Source: CAVQJU01 sp963729215 (GTDB lineage Bacteria > Acidobacteriota > Vicinamibacteria > Vicinamibacterales > CAVVIG01). Taken from it: DNA of 64,000 nucleotides. The notes under the pieces were generated by a model. It saw only the letters and a list, made by a program, of their open reading frames with translations, did no database searches and was not told the DNA's origin. Positions within the stretch are counted from its first letter, which is position 1; every line of letters starts with the position of its first letter. The translations under genes were made by a program, and so were the position numbers. The stretch is taken from positions 25,130 to 89,129 of the forward strand of contig CAVSND010000022.1 of assembly GCA_963729215.1 (NCBI GenBank), read 5' to 3'. Below, in pieces: positions 1-9,348 of the stretch.

Positions 1-314
1 AGGTCGATGAGGGTCGCGGCGGCGAGGATGCTGTAGGCGATGAGATCGCGCTTGAACCAGTAGAACGCCGCGCTGATGACGATACCGATGATGACGACCG
101 TGAGACCCATCTTCGGATCGAAGTCCTTGCGGCCGTAGAAGTCGGCGCCGCCGCACACGGGACAGCGATCGAGTCCAAGACCGGATTTCACCGGGTCCGA
201 GAACGATAACGCGATGTCACGGCCGCAGCCGCCGCACTTGATGGCGGCAGGCGCGTCAGCCGCGTTAACCGGCAGCCCCGCATCGCACTGCGGGCATTTG
301 GCGACAATTTCCAT
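1..314 (-). CDS. Zinc-ribbon membrane protein (C-terminus beyond window)
   Basis: The visible 104 residues start at the ATG at 314 and run off the left edge. Two CxxC pairs near residues 7-10 and 27-30 (KCPQCD, KCGGCG) and a third (CPVCGG, about residues 51-54) look like a double zinc ribbon. A hydrophobic segment follows (about residues 70-83, MGLTVVIIGIVISAAFYW) that should cross the membrane. It lies 16 bp downstream of the DapB-like gene on the same strand, so the two are probably co-transcribed. I do not recognise a specific family and give no function; a membrane-anchored metal-binding or redox-sensing role would be a guess. Confidence 0.6.
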   Translation of the reverse strand, partial: MEIVAKCPQCDAGLPVNAADAPAAIKCGGCGRDIALSFSDPVKSGLGLDRCPVCGGADFYGRKDFDPKMGLTVVIIGIVISAAFYWFKRDLIAYSILAAATLID

Positions 315-330
315 GCGGAAGGGGGACCCG

Positions 331-1335
331 CTACTTTCCTGCAAAGAACGACGGGAGGGGCATGTCTCGCATCGTGCGAAGGCCTGGCGTGGCCTCGAGG
401 ACTTTCGGGATGGAGTTGACCACGATGGCGGCCGTGGCCACGTCGCCGTGAACACCGCCGGCGATCCGCACGGAAAGGCGCGGGTTGCCGTCGATTTCGA
501 TCAGGTCGTACGGGTCAGGCGCGCCGAGATAAGCCTCCATGCGCAGCCGGATCGCCGGCTCTTTCTTCCGGTAACCGATACCCTCTTGAACGATCCCGCA
601 CACATAGCCGGGGTCGACGGCGAGGAACTCACTGGACACGGTCACCTGCGCGAGCTTGGGCTCCACGTGATCGGTGATGCGGTCGAGCGTCCAGCCGAGC
701 GAATCGGCAATCATCGCGATCGACTCGGTGAATCCCACGTGCTTGATGCTGCCCTCGTCCACGCGCTTCTGGAACTGCTCGGTGGTCAGCCCTGCGCCGA
801 TTTTCTGCTGAAACGGCAGGCGGCGGTGGCGGGCGTCTTGGATGCGGTGCACGGTCACGCGGTCCACGCGCTGGCACACCGCGGTCATCGCGATCGGCAG
901 TGCGTCCATCACGAAGCCGGGATTGACGCCGGTGGCGAGCACGGCGACCTTGGCCTTCTTCGCGAGCGCGTGCACCTGCCGCGCAAGGCGCACATGCGTA
1001 TAGCTCGGATACGCGAGCTCCTCGGTGGTCGCGACGATGGGAACCTTCGCCTTGAGCACGGTCAGGAGCTGCGGCATCACCTGCTTCATCGACGAGCTGG
1101 TGCAGAGGAGTACGACGTGAGGCCTGGCCTTCTTGAGGGTTGCAGCCGGATCTCCAGAGACTTTCACGCCGAGACGGCGCGGCAGTCCGACGACGTCGCC
1201 GAGATCGCGGCCGACCTTCGCGGGATCCGTGTCGATGCCGCCGACGATCTTGAAGCCCGGCCGCGCGGCGATTTCTTTCGCAACAGCCGCTCCGATCGGC
1301 CCGAGGCCGAAATGCACCACTCGAATGGTCGACAT
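331..1335 (-). CDS. DapB-like NAD(P)-binding reductase (2,4-diaminopentanoate dehydrogenase-like)
   Basis: 334 residues. The N-terminus (RVVHFGLGPIGAAVAKEI) is a Rossmann fold with the dihydrodipicolinate reductase N-terminal pattern. The middle holds VVLLCTSSS and the motif VNPGFVMDALP, as in the 2,4-diaminopentanoate dehydrogenase (Ord-like) relatives of DapB. It is longer than true DapB (about 270 aa) and lacks an obvious DapB catalytic His-His-Lys signature, so a role in lysine synthesis is unlikely. A pyridine-nucleotide-dependent dehydrogenase acting on an amino or keto acid is the reasonable family-level call. It is divergent from the FkbM gene (46 bp apart) and heads a two-gene unit with the zinc-ribbon protein. 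Substrate unknown. Confidence 0.75.
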   Translation of the reverse strand: MSTIRVVHFGLGPIGAAVAKEIAARPGFKIVGGIDTDPAKVGRDLGDVVGLPRRLGVKVSGDPAATLKKARPHVVLLCTSSSMKQVMPQLLTVLKAKVPIVATTEELAYPSYTHVRLARQVHALAKKAKVAVLATGVNPGFVMDALPIAMTAVCQRVDRVTVHRIQDARHRRLPFQQKIGAGLTTEQFQKRVDEGSIKHVGFTESIAMIADSLGWTLDRITDHVEPKLAQVTVSSEFLAVDPGYVCGIVQEGIGYRKKEPAIRLRMEAYLGAPDPYDLIEIDGNPRLSVRIAGGVHGDVATAAIVVNSIPKVLEATPGLRTMRDMPLPSFFAGK

Positions 1336-1381
1336 AGGTCCCGAATTATAGCCCGAGGGTTGGTGGTACGATGGCGGCCGA

Positions 1382-2330
1382 ATGTCGGATGATCCAAAGA
1401 GTCCGCTTACACGCGATCACGTCGTCTGGGCGTATCGCCTGCTGCTCGATCGCGATCCGGAAAACGAAGATGTGATCGGCCCGAAGCTGGCCGGTTCGCG
1501 CGACACCGCGGAGTTGCGCCGGCACCTGATGACCTCGGCCGAGTTCCAGGAGAAGAACCGGGACTACGCGCACACCAACGACCGCACGCTCGTGATCAAA
1601 GAGCTCGAGCACGGCGTACGCCTGTTCGTCGATCTGTCGGATCACGTGATCGGCCTCAATATCGTCCGCGGCCACTACGAGGAGGACGAGGCGCGCTTCG
1701 CCCGCAGCGTGCTCAAGCCCGGCGACATCGCGATCGACGCCGGCGCGCACATCGGATTTTTTACGATGCAGATGGCCGCGGCCGTCGGCGAGAAGGGAGC
1801 CGTGTACGCCTTCGAACCCTTCGACGCGAACGCGGATCTCCTCGAGCGATCGATTCGTGAGAACCACTTCGAAGATCGCATCGTCTTCCGGCGCGCGGCG
1901 GTCGGCGCCAGCAGCGGCACGGCCACACTTGACGTTCCCCCTCGAAACGCTGAACACGGGCGGTGCGTACCTGCTGCGCGAAGGGACATCGCCCGTCGGA
2001 GGCAACCGGACAAGAGATGTGCCCGTGGTGGCGCTGGACGATTTGCCGCTCCGGCGGCCCGTCCGGTTCATCAAGATGGACGTCGAAGGCGCCGAGCCGC
2101 TCGTGATGAAGGGGGCTGCCCGCCTGCTCCGCGACGACCGGCCCGTCGTCCTTTCGGAGCTCCACCCGACGCAGCTCGATCGCGCATCGGGCACTGACGC
2201 CGATGCGTTCCTGTCCGCCATGCGCGCCGCCGGGTACCGTGCGCATCTCATGCAGGACGGACAACCGGCAGCGCCGCTCGACCGTGCGCCTGCCGGCGCG
2301 CTCGTGTCGATCGTCCTCCTTCCGATGTAG
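1382..2330 (+). CDS. FkbM family methyltransferase with DUF4214-like N-terminus, one frameshift
   Basis: SAM-dependent O-methyltransferase of the FkbM family, usually acting on glycans or polyketides. Residues about 8-55 (VVWAYRLLLDRDPE, LRRHLMTSAEFQ) resemble the DUF4214 repeat found beside glycosyltransferases. The SAM-binding motif IAIDAGAHIGFFTMQMA begins near residue 117, followed by VYAFEPFDANADLL. The frame then breaks near 1930-1940. The next frame continues the family perfectly (FPLETLNTGGAYLL, then FIKMDVEGAEPLVMKGA, the FkbM C-terminal motif) to the stop at 2330. A single extra base explains it, so a sequencing indel is the simplest reading. It precedes the M1 peptidase by 20 bp. 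Confidence 0.8.
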
Positions 2331-2350
2331 GATTCCCTACCATTCGCTAT

Positions 2351-4288
2351 ATGCGGTCCCTGGGTTTCGCGCTGGTCCTGTCGTTCGCGACTTCGTCGTC
2401 TCTCCACGCCCAGATCACCGGACAGATGACGCCGCCGCGCTCGCCCAGAAACGCCAGCTACTCGATCGACGTCCGGCTCGACCCCGCCAGCCGGACCATC
2501 ACCGCGTCGGAAATCATCACGTGGCGGAACATCACGTCCAGGTCTGTGGACGATCTGCGTTTTCATTTGTATTGGAACGCGTGGCGCGACGATCGTTCGA
2601 CCTGGCAGCGCGAGCGGGCGCTCGCCCGGACACCGGCAAGGGATACGCGGCCGGGAGATCGTGCGAGCATCGATGTCTCATCCCTCCGCGTCACCGGCAG
2701 CGGCGGGCCCGTCGATCTCACGACCCGGCTGCGCTTCATCGCCCCGGACGACAACAACGCCGACGATCGCACGGTGCTTCAGGCGCCGCTTCCGCAACCG
2801 GCGGCGCCCGGCACGACGTTGACGATCGAGGTGACGTGGACCGCGCACGTCCCCCGACCGGTCGCGCGGACGGGCGCCATCGGCGACTTCTTCTTCATCG
2901 CCCAGTGGTTTCCCAAACTCGGCGTGCTGGAGGACGGTGGCTGGAACTGCCATCAGTTCCACGCGAGCACGGAGTTCTTCTCCGACTACGGCGTCTACGA
3001 CGTCCGGATGACCGTTCCAAAAGCCTGGCCGGTCGGCGCCACGGGCGTCGCGCGCGAACGGCGCGCAAACGCGGACGGCACCGAAACGCATCGGTACTAC
3101 CAGGAGGACGTCCACGATTTCGCGTGGACCACGAGCCCCGACGCTCTCGAGCGGACGGCGCGCTTCGAACATCCGACGCTTCCGCCCGTCGAGATGCGGC
3201 TGCTGTTGAGGCCCGAGCACGCGAGCCAGGCCGAGCGCCATTTCGATGGGGCACGCATCGCGCTCAAGTTGTACGGCGAATGGTTCGGCGCTTACCCGTA
3301 CGGGCACCTCACCATCGTCGATCCGGCCTACCAGAGCGGGGCCGGCGGCATGGAGTACCCGACGCTCATCACGGCCGGCACCCGGTGGCTTGCCCCGGCC
3401 CATACCGACGACCCTGAAGACGTGGTGATCCACGAGACCGGACACCAGTTCTTCTACGGAATGGTCGGCAGCAACGAGTTCGAGGACGCCTGGATGGACG
3501 AGGGGATCAATACGTTCGGCGAGGCGCGCGTGATGGACGCGTGGGGAGTCACGCGCTACTTTCAGCGCTACTTCGGGGGGTTCGTCCCGTTCGTCTTCAA
3601 GGACATCCGCCTGGATCGCGAGCGCGTCTGGAACCGGTTCGCGGGCTACCGTCGCGCCGCGACGACCGATCGCCAGTCGACGCCGAGCTATCAGTACTAT
3701 CCCGGCCCCGGTGGTGTCATCACGTATAACAAGACGGCCCTGTGGCTGAACACGATGGAGCGGTGGCTCGGCTGGCCGACCGTGCAGCGCACGCTGTCCA
3801 CGTTTTTCGTGCGGTGGCAATTCAAACATCCGAAACCCGAAGACTTCTTCAGCGTGGCCAATGAAGTGGCCGGACGCGATCTGGGCTGGTACTTCGACGA
3901 GGTGTATCGCGGGTCGAGCACATTCGACTACGGCATCCAGGAGTTGCGCAGCACGGCGGACGGCGCCGGACGCTTCCGCACCGAGGTCGTCGTGCGGCGG
4001 TACGGCGATGCGACCTTTCCCATCGAAGTCCGGACGACGTTCGACGACGGCGAGCAGGTCAGCGAACAGTGGGACGGACGGGAACGCTGGCGTCTCTACG
4101 TCTACGAGCGAGCCGCGAAGGCGCGCACGGCCGAAGCCGATCCCGGCCGCGTGTTGCTGCTCGACGTGAACGAGACGAACAATTCGCGGAGCCTTGAGCC
4201 CAAAGGGCCGGCCGCCGCCACGAAGTGGTCGCTCAAGTGGATGGTCTGGCTGCAGGACTGCCTGCTCTCGTGGAGCGTGTTCGTATGA
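2351..4288 (+). CDS. Secreted M1 family zinc metallopeptidase
   Basis: 645 residues with an N-terminal signal peptide (hydrophobic stretch to about residue 20, ending SSSLHAQ). The gluzincin active site is HETGH at residues 361-365, and the third zinc ligand is a Glu 19 residues further on in WMDEGIN. The substrate-binding GAMEN-like element is GAGGMEYP just upstream. This is the layout of the M1 aminopeptidase family. Exported M1 enzymes of this size are common in Acidobacteriota and Bacteroidota and degrade peptides in the periplasm or outside the cell. The stop overlaps the start of the next membrane-protein gene (ATGA), indicating translational coupling. Exact peptide specificity cannot be read. 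Confidence 0.88.
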   Translation: MRSLGFALVLSFATSSSLHAQITGQMTPPRSPRNASYSIDVRLDPASRTITASEIITWRNITSRSVDDLRFHLYWNAWRDDRSTWQRERALARTPARDTRPGDRASIDVSSLRVTGSGGPVDLTTRLRFIAPDDNNADDRTVLQAPLPQPAAPGTTLTIEVTWTAHVPRPVARTGAIGDFFFIAQWFPKLGVLEDGGWNCHQFHASTEFFSDYGVYDVRMTVPKAWPVGATGVARERRANADGTETHRYYQEDVHDFAWTTSPDALERTARFEHPTLPPVEMRLLLRPEHASQAERHFDGARIALKLYGEWFGAYPYGHLTIVDPAYQSGAGGMEYPTLITAGTRWLAPAHTDDPEDVVIHETGHQFFYGMVGSNEFEDAWMDEGINTFGEARVMDAWGVTRYFQRYFGGFVPFVFKDIRLDRERVWNRFAGYRRAATTDRQSTPSYQYYPGPGGVITYNKTALWLNTMERWLGWPTVQRTLSTFFVRWQFKHPKPEDFFSVANEVAGRDLGWYFDEVYRGSSTFDYGIQELRSTADGAGRFRTEVVVRRYGDATFPIEVRTTFDDGEQVSEQWDGRERWRLYVYERAAKARTAEADPGRVLLLDVNETNNSRSLEPKGPAAATKWSLKWMVWLQDCLLSWSVFV

Positions 4289-5293
4289 GCCCGGCGCAGG
4301 CCTGGCGCGACGGCATCCGCCGGGTCGCCGGGGCTCCATCGATCCTCGTGGGAGTCTGGCTGATGACCAGCCTCGTCAGCCTGCCGCTCGCCCTCTCCTT
4401 GCGCAGCGATCTCACCGGACACCTGGGCCCCAGCCTGGCCGCCGAGACGGCCGCGAGCGGCGTGAATTACGAGTGGATGCAGGAATTCACCGACCAGGCC
4501 TCGGGGATCGGCACGACCTTCAGGCCCACCGATCCTCGGCTTCGGCGCCGTGCTCGACAACCTGAGCGCGTTTGTGGACAACACCGCACGGCCCATCGTC
4601 ATCGTCGGCGCGGCGGGGACGTATATGGCGCTCTGGCTGTTCGTGGCCGGAGGCATCATCGACCGGTACGCGCGCGACCGCGTCACCGGTATCCACGGTT
4701 TCTTTTCCGCTTCGGGCGTGTTCTTTTTCCGGTTCTTCCGGCTCGCGATCGTGATGTTCGTCGTTTACGGCCTGCTGTTCGAGTACCTGCACCCGTGGCT
4801 GTTCGATCGCCTGTATCCGCGGCTGATTCGCTCGGTCAACGTCGAACGCACGGCCTTCGCGATCCGCATGGGACTGTACCTGGTGTTCGGCCTGGTCCTC
4901 GGTTTTTGCAACCTCGTCTTCGACTACGCCAAAGTCCGCGCGGTCGTCGAGGATCGGCGCAGCGCGCTCGGAGCGCTCGTCTCGGGGCTCCGGTTCGTCC
5001 GTCGCAATCTCGGCGCGGCGGTCGCGCTCTATCTTCTGGACGTGGCGCTGTTCGGCGTGACGCTCGCGGCGTATGCCGCCGTGGCTCCGGGCGCCGGCGG
5101 CGTCGGCTGGTCGATGTGGATGGGCTTCGGAATCGCGCAGCTGTACATCCTCGCGCGGCTGTGCGTGAAACTGATCTTCTGGGCGTCGGAGACGGCGCTC
5201 TTCCAGGGCCGCCTGGCTCACGCCGGGTACGTCGCCGCACCACAGCCCGTGTGGCCCGACTCACCCTCCGCGGAGGCGCTGCAGCGGCCGTAG
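4285..5293 (+). CDS. Multi-pass membrane protein, one frameshift
   Basis: Starts at the ATG that overlaps the M1 peptidase stop. The first about 80 residues contain one hydrophobic segment (ILVGVWLMTSLVSLPLALSL). The frame breaks near 4525-4545 and continues from FGAVLDNLSAFVDN with at least four more hydrophobic segments (IVIVGAAGTYMALWLFVAGG; FFRFFRLAIVMFVVYGLL; MGLYLVFGLVLGFCNLV; AVALYLLDVALFGVTLAAYA). Total about 335 residues. The pattern resembles integral membrane proteins of unknown function that often neighbour exported peptidases. A single indel restores one frame. No function is assigned; coupling to the peptidase suggests a shared process at the membrane. Confidence 0.7.
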
Positions 5294-5318
5294 CGGCCGG
5301 CTTCAGCCGGCTGGCGAA

Positions 5319-5344
5319 CGTCCGCCTGAAGGCGGACGCTACGG
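5319..5344. repeat. Dispersed palindromic repeat, copy 1
   Basis: A 26-bp element whose core CGTCCGCC..GGCGGACG can fold into an 8-bp stem with a short loop, followed by CTACGG. A near-identical copy lies at 28273-28298, again just after a stop codon. Directly upstream is another GC-rich palindrome (about 5295-5314, GGCCGGCTTCAGCCGGC). Position between convergent genes fits a transcription terminator or REP-like element. Confidence 0.7.
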
Positions 5345-5348
5345 CTGA

Positions 5349-7227
5349 CTAGCGTGCGACAGTCAGCAGCGCGCGCACGGCGGAGACGATGTGGTTGGCC
5401 GAGATGCCGTAGCGATCGAGCAGCTCGTCGGGCTTGCCGCTGCGCGGAATCTCGCGGACAGCCAGGCGCTCGACCGTGAATCCCTCACCCTCCACCGCTT
5501 CGGCGACGGCATCGCCGATACCGCCGGCGGCGTAGTGATCCTCGACGGTCAGGAAACGCCCGCCGGTTGCCCGGCCTGCGGCGATCAGAGTCGTCTCGGT
5601 CGACGGGCTGTACAGAATACAGATCGATCACCCGAACCGCCGTGCCGGCTGCCTTCAGCTCGTCGTGTGCCTTGAGCGCTTCGAACAAGGTCACACCCGC
5701 CGCGACGATCGTGACGGCGTCGGCCCCGCTTTGCCTCACGACTTTCGAGCCGCCGACGACAAACGGCTCGTCGTTTCCGTAAATCACCGGCGTCTTGGGC
5801 CGGCTCGTGCGGATGTAAACCGGCCCGGGGTGATACGCGGCCAGCGCCACGAGGCGCTCGGCGCTCACCGCGTCGGACGGGTAGAGGACGGTGATGTTCG
5901 GCTGGGCCCGGCACATCGCCAGGTCCTCGAGCGCCATCTGAGACGGGCCGTCCTCGCCGATCGACACGCCGGCGTGCGATCCGGCCATCTTGATCCCGAC
6001 GTTGCTGATCGCGGCCATCCGGATGAAATCCGCCGCTCGCGTCAGGAAGCAGGCAAATGTCGAGGGAAACGGAATCGCGCCGCGCGCGGCCAGGCCCATG
6101 GCGGCGCCAATCATCACCTGCTCGGCGATGAAGTTCTCGTAGAAGCGATCGGGAAACGCTTTCTCGAACTTGTCACTGAACGTCGAGTTCTTGACATCGG
6201 CGTCGAGCGCGACGACACGCGGATCGGCCTCGCCAAGCCTGGCGAGCGCGAAACCATACGCCTCGCGCGTCGCCATTTCGTCGCCCAGCTTGTAGTTTGG
6301 CGCGGCCACCGGCCTGGCCACTTCAACCGCTCGCGGCCGTGAGGGCGGCTTCGGAATCTGCAGCGAGAGGTTGACGCCCGGCGGCGCAGGCACGAATTGC
6401 CGTTCGAGCTCGGCAAGCGCGTTGTCGAGCTCCTCGCCTTTCTTGAACGCCCTGCCGTGCCATCCCTCCTTGCCTTCGACCGACGACACGCCCTTGCCCT
6501 TGATCGTCCGGGCCAGAATCATCGTCGGCTTGCCCTTGGTGCGGCGCGCCTCGGCGCAGGCGTCGAGAATCGCGTCGAGGTCGTGGCCGTCGATCACAAT
6601 CGTGTGCCAGCCAAACGCTCGCCAGCGCCGCGCGATGGCCTCCATGTCGTGCTGCCACATCGTCGGCCGGCTCTGGCCGAGCGCGTTGACGTCGGTGATG
6701 CCGCAGAGGTTGTCGAGGCCATTGAGCGCCGCGACGTCCGCCGCCTCCCAGACCGAGCCCTCAGCCGACTCGCCGTCGCCGAGCAGCACGTACGTGCGAT
6801 AGTCCGACTTGATGCGCCTGGCGTTGAGCGCGCTGCCGATCGCCGCGCACACGCCCTGGCCGAGCGAGCCGGTCGCGACGTCCACAAACGGCAGGCGCGG
6901 CGTCGGGTGGCCTTCCAGATCGGAATCGATGCGGCGCAGGTTCAGGAGATCGGCGCGGTCGAACGCGCCGGCTTCGGCCCAGACGGAATAGAGGATCGGC
7001 GCGGCGTGGCCCTTCGACAGGACGAACCGGTCGCTTTCCGCGTTCCGGGGATCCTTCGGGTCGTATCGCATCTCGGCGAAGAAAATGACGGACATCAGAT
7101 CCGCCGCCGAGCAACACGTCGTTGGATGACCGGACCCGGCCTCCGACGTGGATCTCAGCGAGTCGATCCGGAGTCGCACGGCGACGTTTTTCAGCGCAGG
7201 AATCAGCGAATTACGATCGAGAGACAT
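5349..7227 (-). CDS. tkt: Transketolase, one frameshift near the C-terminus
   Basis: Thiamine-diphosphate enzyme of the non-oxidative pentose phosphate pathway that transfers two-carbon units between sugar phosphates. About 625 residues in one chain: substrate-site GSGHPTTCCSAADL near residue 31, the ThDP motif LLGDGESAEGSVWEA, and the second pyrimidine-binding domain (ARLGEADPRVVALDADVK onward). The frame breaks near 5590-5605 after YSVQPVD. The next frame supplies the proper transketolase end (FLTVEDHYAAGGIGDAV) to a TAG at 5349. Length and motifs fit the single-chain, animal-like class of about 620 aa rather than the 660-aa E. coli class. It is convergent with the membrane-protein gene. 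Confidence 0.9.
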
Positions 7228-7260
7228 GGGAGTGCGATTGTAGATGGCGCGTCGTGGAAT

Positions 7261-8151
7261 TCAAAGAGGCGAATGCCAGTCGGAGGCCGCCAGGGCAAAG
7301 ACGGCGCCTTCCAGGCCGAGCCGCGGAGCTTGCGGCGCCAGTTCATAAAGAATATTCGCGGCATCTCGACCGTAGTCCGCGCCGGCCGCCACAACGGCCG
7401 CGCCCAGATATTCGTCGGAACCGTGGAGCGCGGCGAGGCGAAACAGGACGGAAGCCGCTTCGCAGTTGAGGGCGAACGGCTTCGAGCCGGTCTCGCCGTC
7501 GAAGAACCCCGGCGCTGCGGCATCCCGCAGCATCCGCGCCGCGAACTGCATTAATTCCTCCGCCAGCATCGAGTACGGAAGACGGCCCGTGCATTCGAAT
7601 CCCGTGATGAGCGCAGACGCGGCGCTGACGTGATCGGCCAGCCGGACACGGCCGCCAGGCGCCCCCAGCGCGACGCCTTCGCCTGGCTGGTACGCCGCGC
7701 CCACCAGGCGCTCGAGTTCATCGAGCGCCGCCTGGATGTTCCCGCCGGGTTCCTGGACGCCGGCGCGAAGACAGGCATCGACGCCAGCGAGAGCTACGGC
7801 GATCGGGTGCTGGCGGCCCCAGGATGCTTGCAGAGTCGCCGCCAGTCCGGCAGCCGCCTCGTGCACGCGCTCATCGTCTGACACTCCGCCAGCTTCCGCG
7901 AACAGGATCAGCCAGCCCGACTGCTCGGCACGTTCGGCCTGCGGCCAGATGTCGAGAGCCTGGGTCAGCGCGGGCTCGAGTGCGTCGCGAATGTCATCCC
8001 GGCCGGTGGCCGCGTACCGCCGGAGGAGAAGCCGCACCGCGGGGGCCGTCGGGGCTTCACTGGTCAGCGCCTGCAGCACAGCAGCAGTCACGAGTTCGAC
8101 GGTATAAGGAACGTCGTTTGCGTGGCTGATGTCATTCACAGGAGGGTTCAC
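7261..8151 (-). CDS. Hypothetical alpha-helical protein
   Basis: 296 residues, helix-rich, no signal peptide. The C-terminal half (GFFDGETGSKPFALNCEAAS, then LFRLAALHGSDEYLGAA) resembles the end of the alpha/alpha-barrel of YyaL/DUF255-type proteins, but the N-terminal thioredoxin-like half of that family is absent. It is 33 bp upstream of transketolase on the same strand and divergent from the acyltransferase gene (41 bp). I do not recognise it with confidence; a fragmentary relative of the DUF255 barrel is a weak guess. Confidence 0.55.
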   Translation of the reverse strand: MNPPVNDISHANDVPYTVELVTAAVLQALTSEAPTAPAVRLLLRRYAATGRDDIRDALEPALTQALDIWPQAERAEQSGWLILFAEAGGVSDDERVHEAAAGLAATLQASWGRQHPIAVALAGVDACLRAGVQEPGGNIQAALDELERLVGAAYQPGEGVALGAPGGRVRLADHVSAASALITGFECTGRLPYSMLAEELMQFAARMLRDAAAPGFFDGETGSKPFALNCEAASVLFRLAALHGSDEYLGAAVVAAGADYGRDAANILYELAPQAPRLGLEGAVFALAASDWHSPL

Positions 8152-8192
8152 CGCCGCGGTCGGTAAGGTGCTATAGTCGCGAACCGAGGTCC

Positions 8193-9314
8193 ATGCTCGA
8201 CGAGCTCTCCCAAGCGGTTCTGGCTCGTGAGGAAGTCGTCAAGTATCTGCGCGGCGGATACGGCGAAAACGAGGAGCGCGCGCGTGAACGCGTCCACGCC
8301 TACCTCGACGAGCTCCGCACAACCCAGCGCTACGAATTCTATCGTGCGCTGCAGCACCCGCTGTACCCGATTCTCCGCAAGATCGACAAGGTTCCCGAGC
8401 ACGCGCACCACGCCGTGGCCGCGACGCGCAACCACCGCGTGGTCTATGCGTCGAACCACAAGAGCCACATCGACTACCTGGTCGAACCTATCGTCCTCGA
8501 CGATGCCGGCGTGCGGCCGCCGCTGATCGCGGCCGGCATCAACCTGTTCGGTGGCCCGCTCGGGCTGCTGCACCGCCACATCACCGGGGCGATTCCGATC
8601 CGCCGCAGCACGAAGGATCCAGCGTACCTGATCACGCTCAAGGCGTACATCGCCGAGATCCTGAAGAAGCACGACCTGTTTTTCTACCCGGAGGGCGGCC
8701 GGAGCTACAGCGGCGAGCTGAAGATGGGCAAGACGGGGCTGCTCCACGCCGCGCTCACCGCGAACGAGCCGAACCTGGTGATCGTCCCGGTCGCGGTCGC
8801 CTACGACCTGGTGCTGGAAGATCACATCCTCGCCAAGCAGGGCGTCAAGAAGATCCAGCGTCCGTTCACGCGCGAGCTCGCCGAGATGGTGCGCTACGCC
8901 GTGGGCTACTGGTCGCGCGTCTTCGTCACCTTCGGGTCGGCCATTCCCGTGACGGGGTACGATCCGCAGTCGCGGAGCGACGTGCTGGCGCTGACGCGTC
9001 TCATCCGCACGCGGATCGGCGCGCTGCACAAGGTGCTGCCCACGGCGTTGTTTGCCTCGGCCATGCGGCCCTCGATCGTCCGGCGCGATCTCGAATCCCG
9101 TATCGACCGGCTGATCGACGAATTGTCGGCCCGCCAGGCCAACCTCGGGGTCATCACCGGCCGGCAGGCGGTGGAAGAGGCCGCCGAGCTTCTCGAAACC
9201 CGCGGCATTATCGTTCACGAGCGCGGACGGTTTCGCGTGCGCGACCGCAGCGTGCTGCGATACTACGCGCGGACGATCGAGCACCTGCTGGCGACGTCCG
9301 GCCGGACGCATTGA
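8193..9314 (+). CDS. PlsB-like glycerol-phosphate acyltransferase
   Basis: 373 residues of the PlsC/PlsB acyltransferase superfamily, which acylates glycerol-3-phosphate or lysophosphatidate in membrane lipid synthesis. The catalytic HX4D block is NHKSHIDY (His at residue 89). The downstream blocks INLFGGPLGLLHRH and FFYPEGGRSYSGELKMGKTG correspond to the glycerol-phosphate-binding motifs of PlsB. It is much shorter than E. coli PlsB (about 800 aa) and lacks its long extensions, as is usual for the bacterial short PlsB-like group. Proline dehydrogenase begins 34 bp downstream, possibly in the same transcript. Whether it acylates position 1 or 2 is not readable. Confidence 0.82.
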   Translation: MLDELSQAVLAREEVVKYLRGGYGENEERARERVHAYLDELRTTQRYEFYRALQHPLYPILRKIDKVPEHAHHAVAATRNHRVVYASNHKSHIDYLVEPIVLDDAGVRPPLIAAGINLFGGPLGLLHRHITGAIPIRRSTKDPAYLITLKAYIAEILKKHDLFFYPEGGRSYSGELKMGKTGLLHAALTANEPNLVIVPVAVAYDLVLEDHILAKQGVKKIQRPFTRELAEMVRYAVGYWSRVFVTFGSAIPVTGYDPQSRSDVLALTRLIRTRIGALHKVLPTALFASAMRPSIVRRDLESRIDRLIDELSARQANLGVITGRQAVEEAAELLETRGIIVHERGRFRVRDRSVLRYYARTIEHLLATSGRTH

Positions 9315-9348
9315 CGTGGCGCGTATCAGCCCGAAGAGTAACCGCTAG

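Noticed and set aside
2678..4339. 553-codon antisense frame under the M1 peptidase
   Set aside because: Shadow of the peptidase gene, which has the HETGH zinc site and signal peptide.
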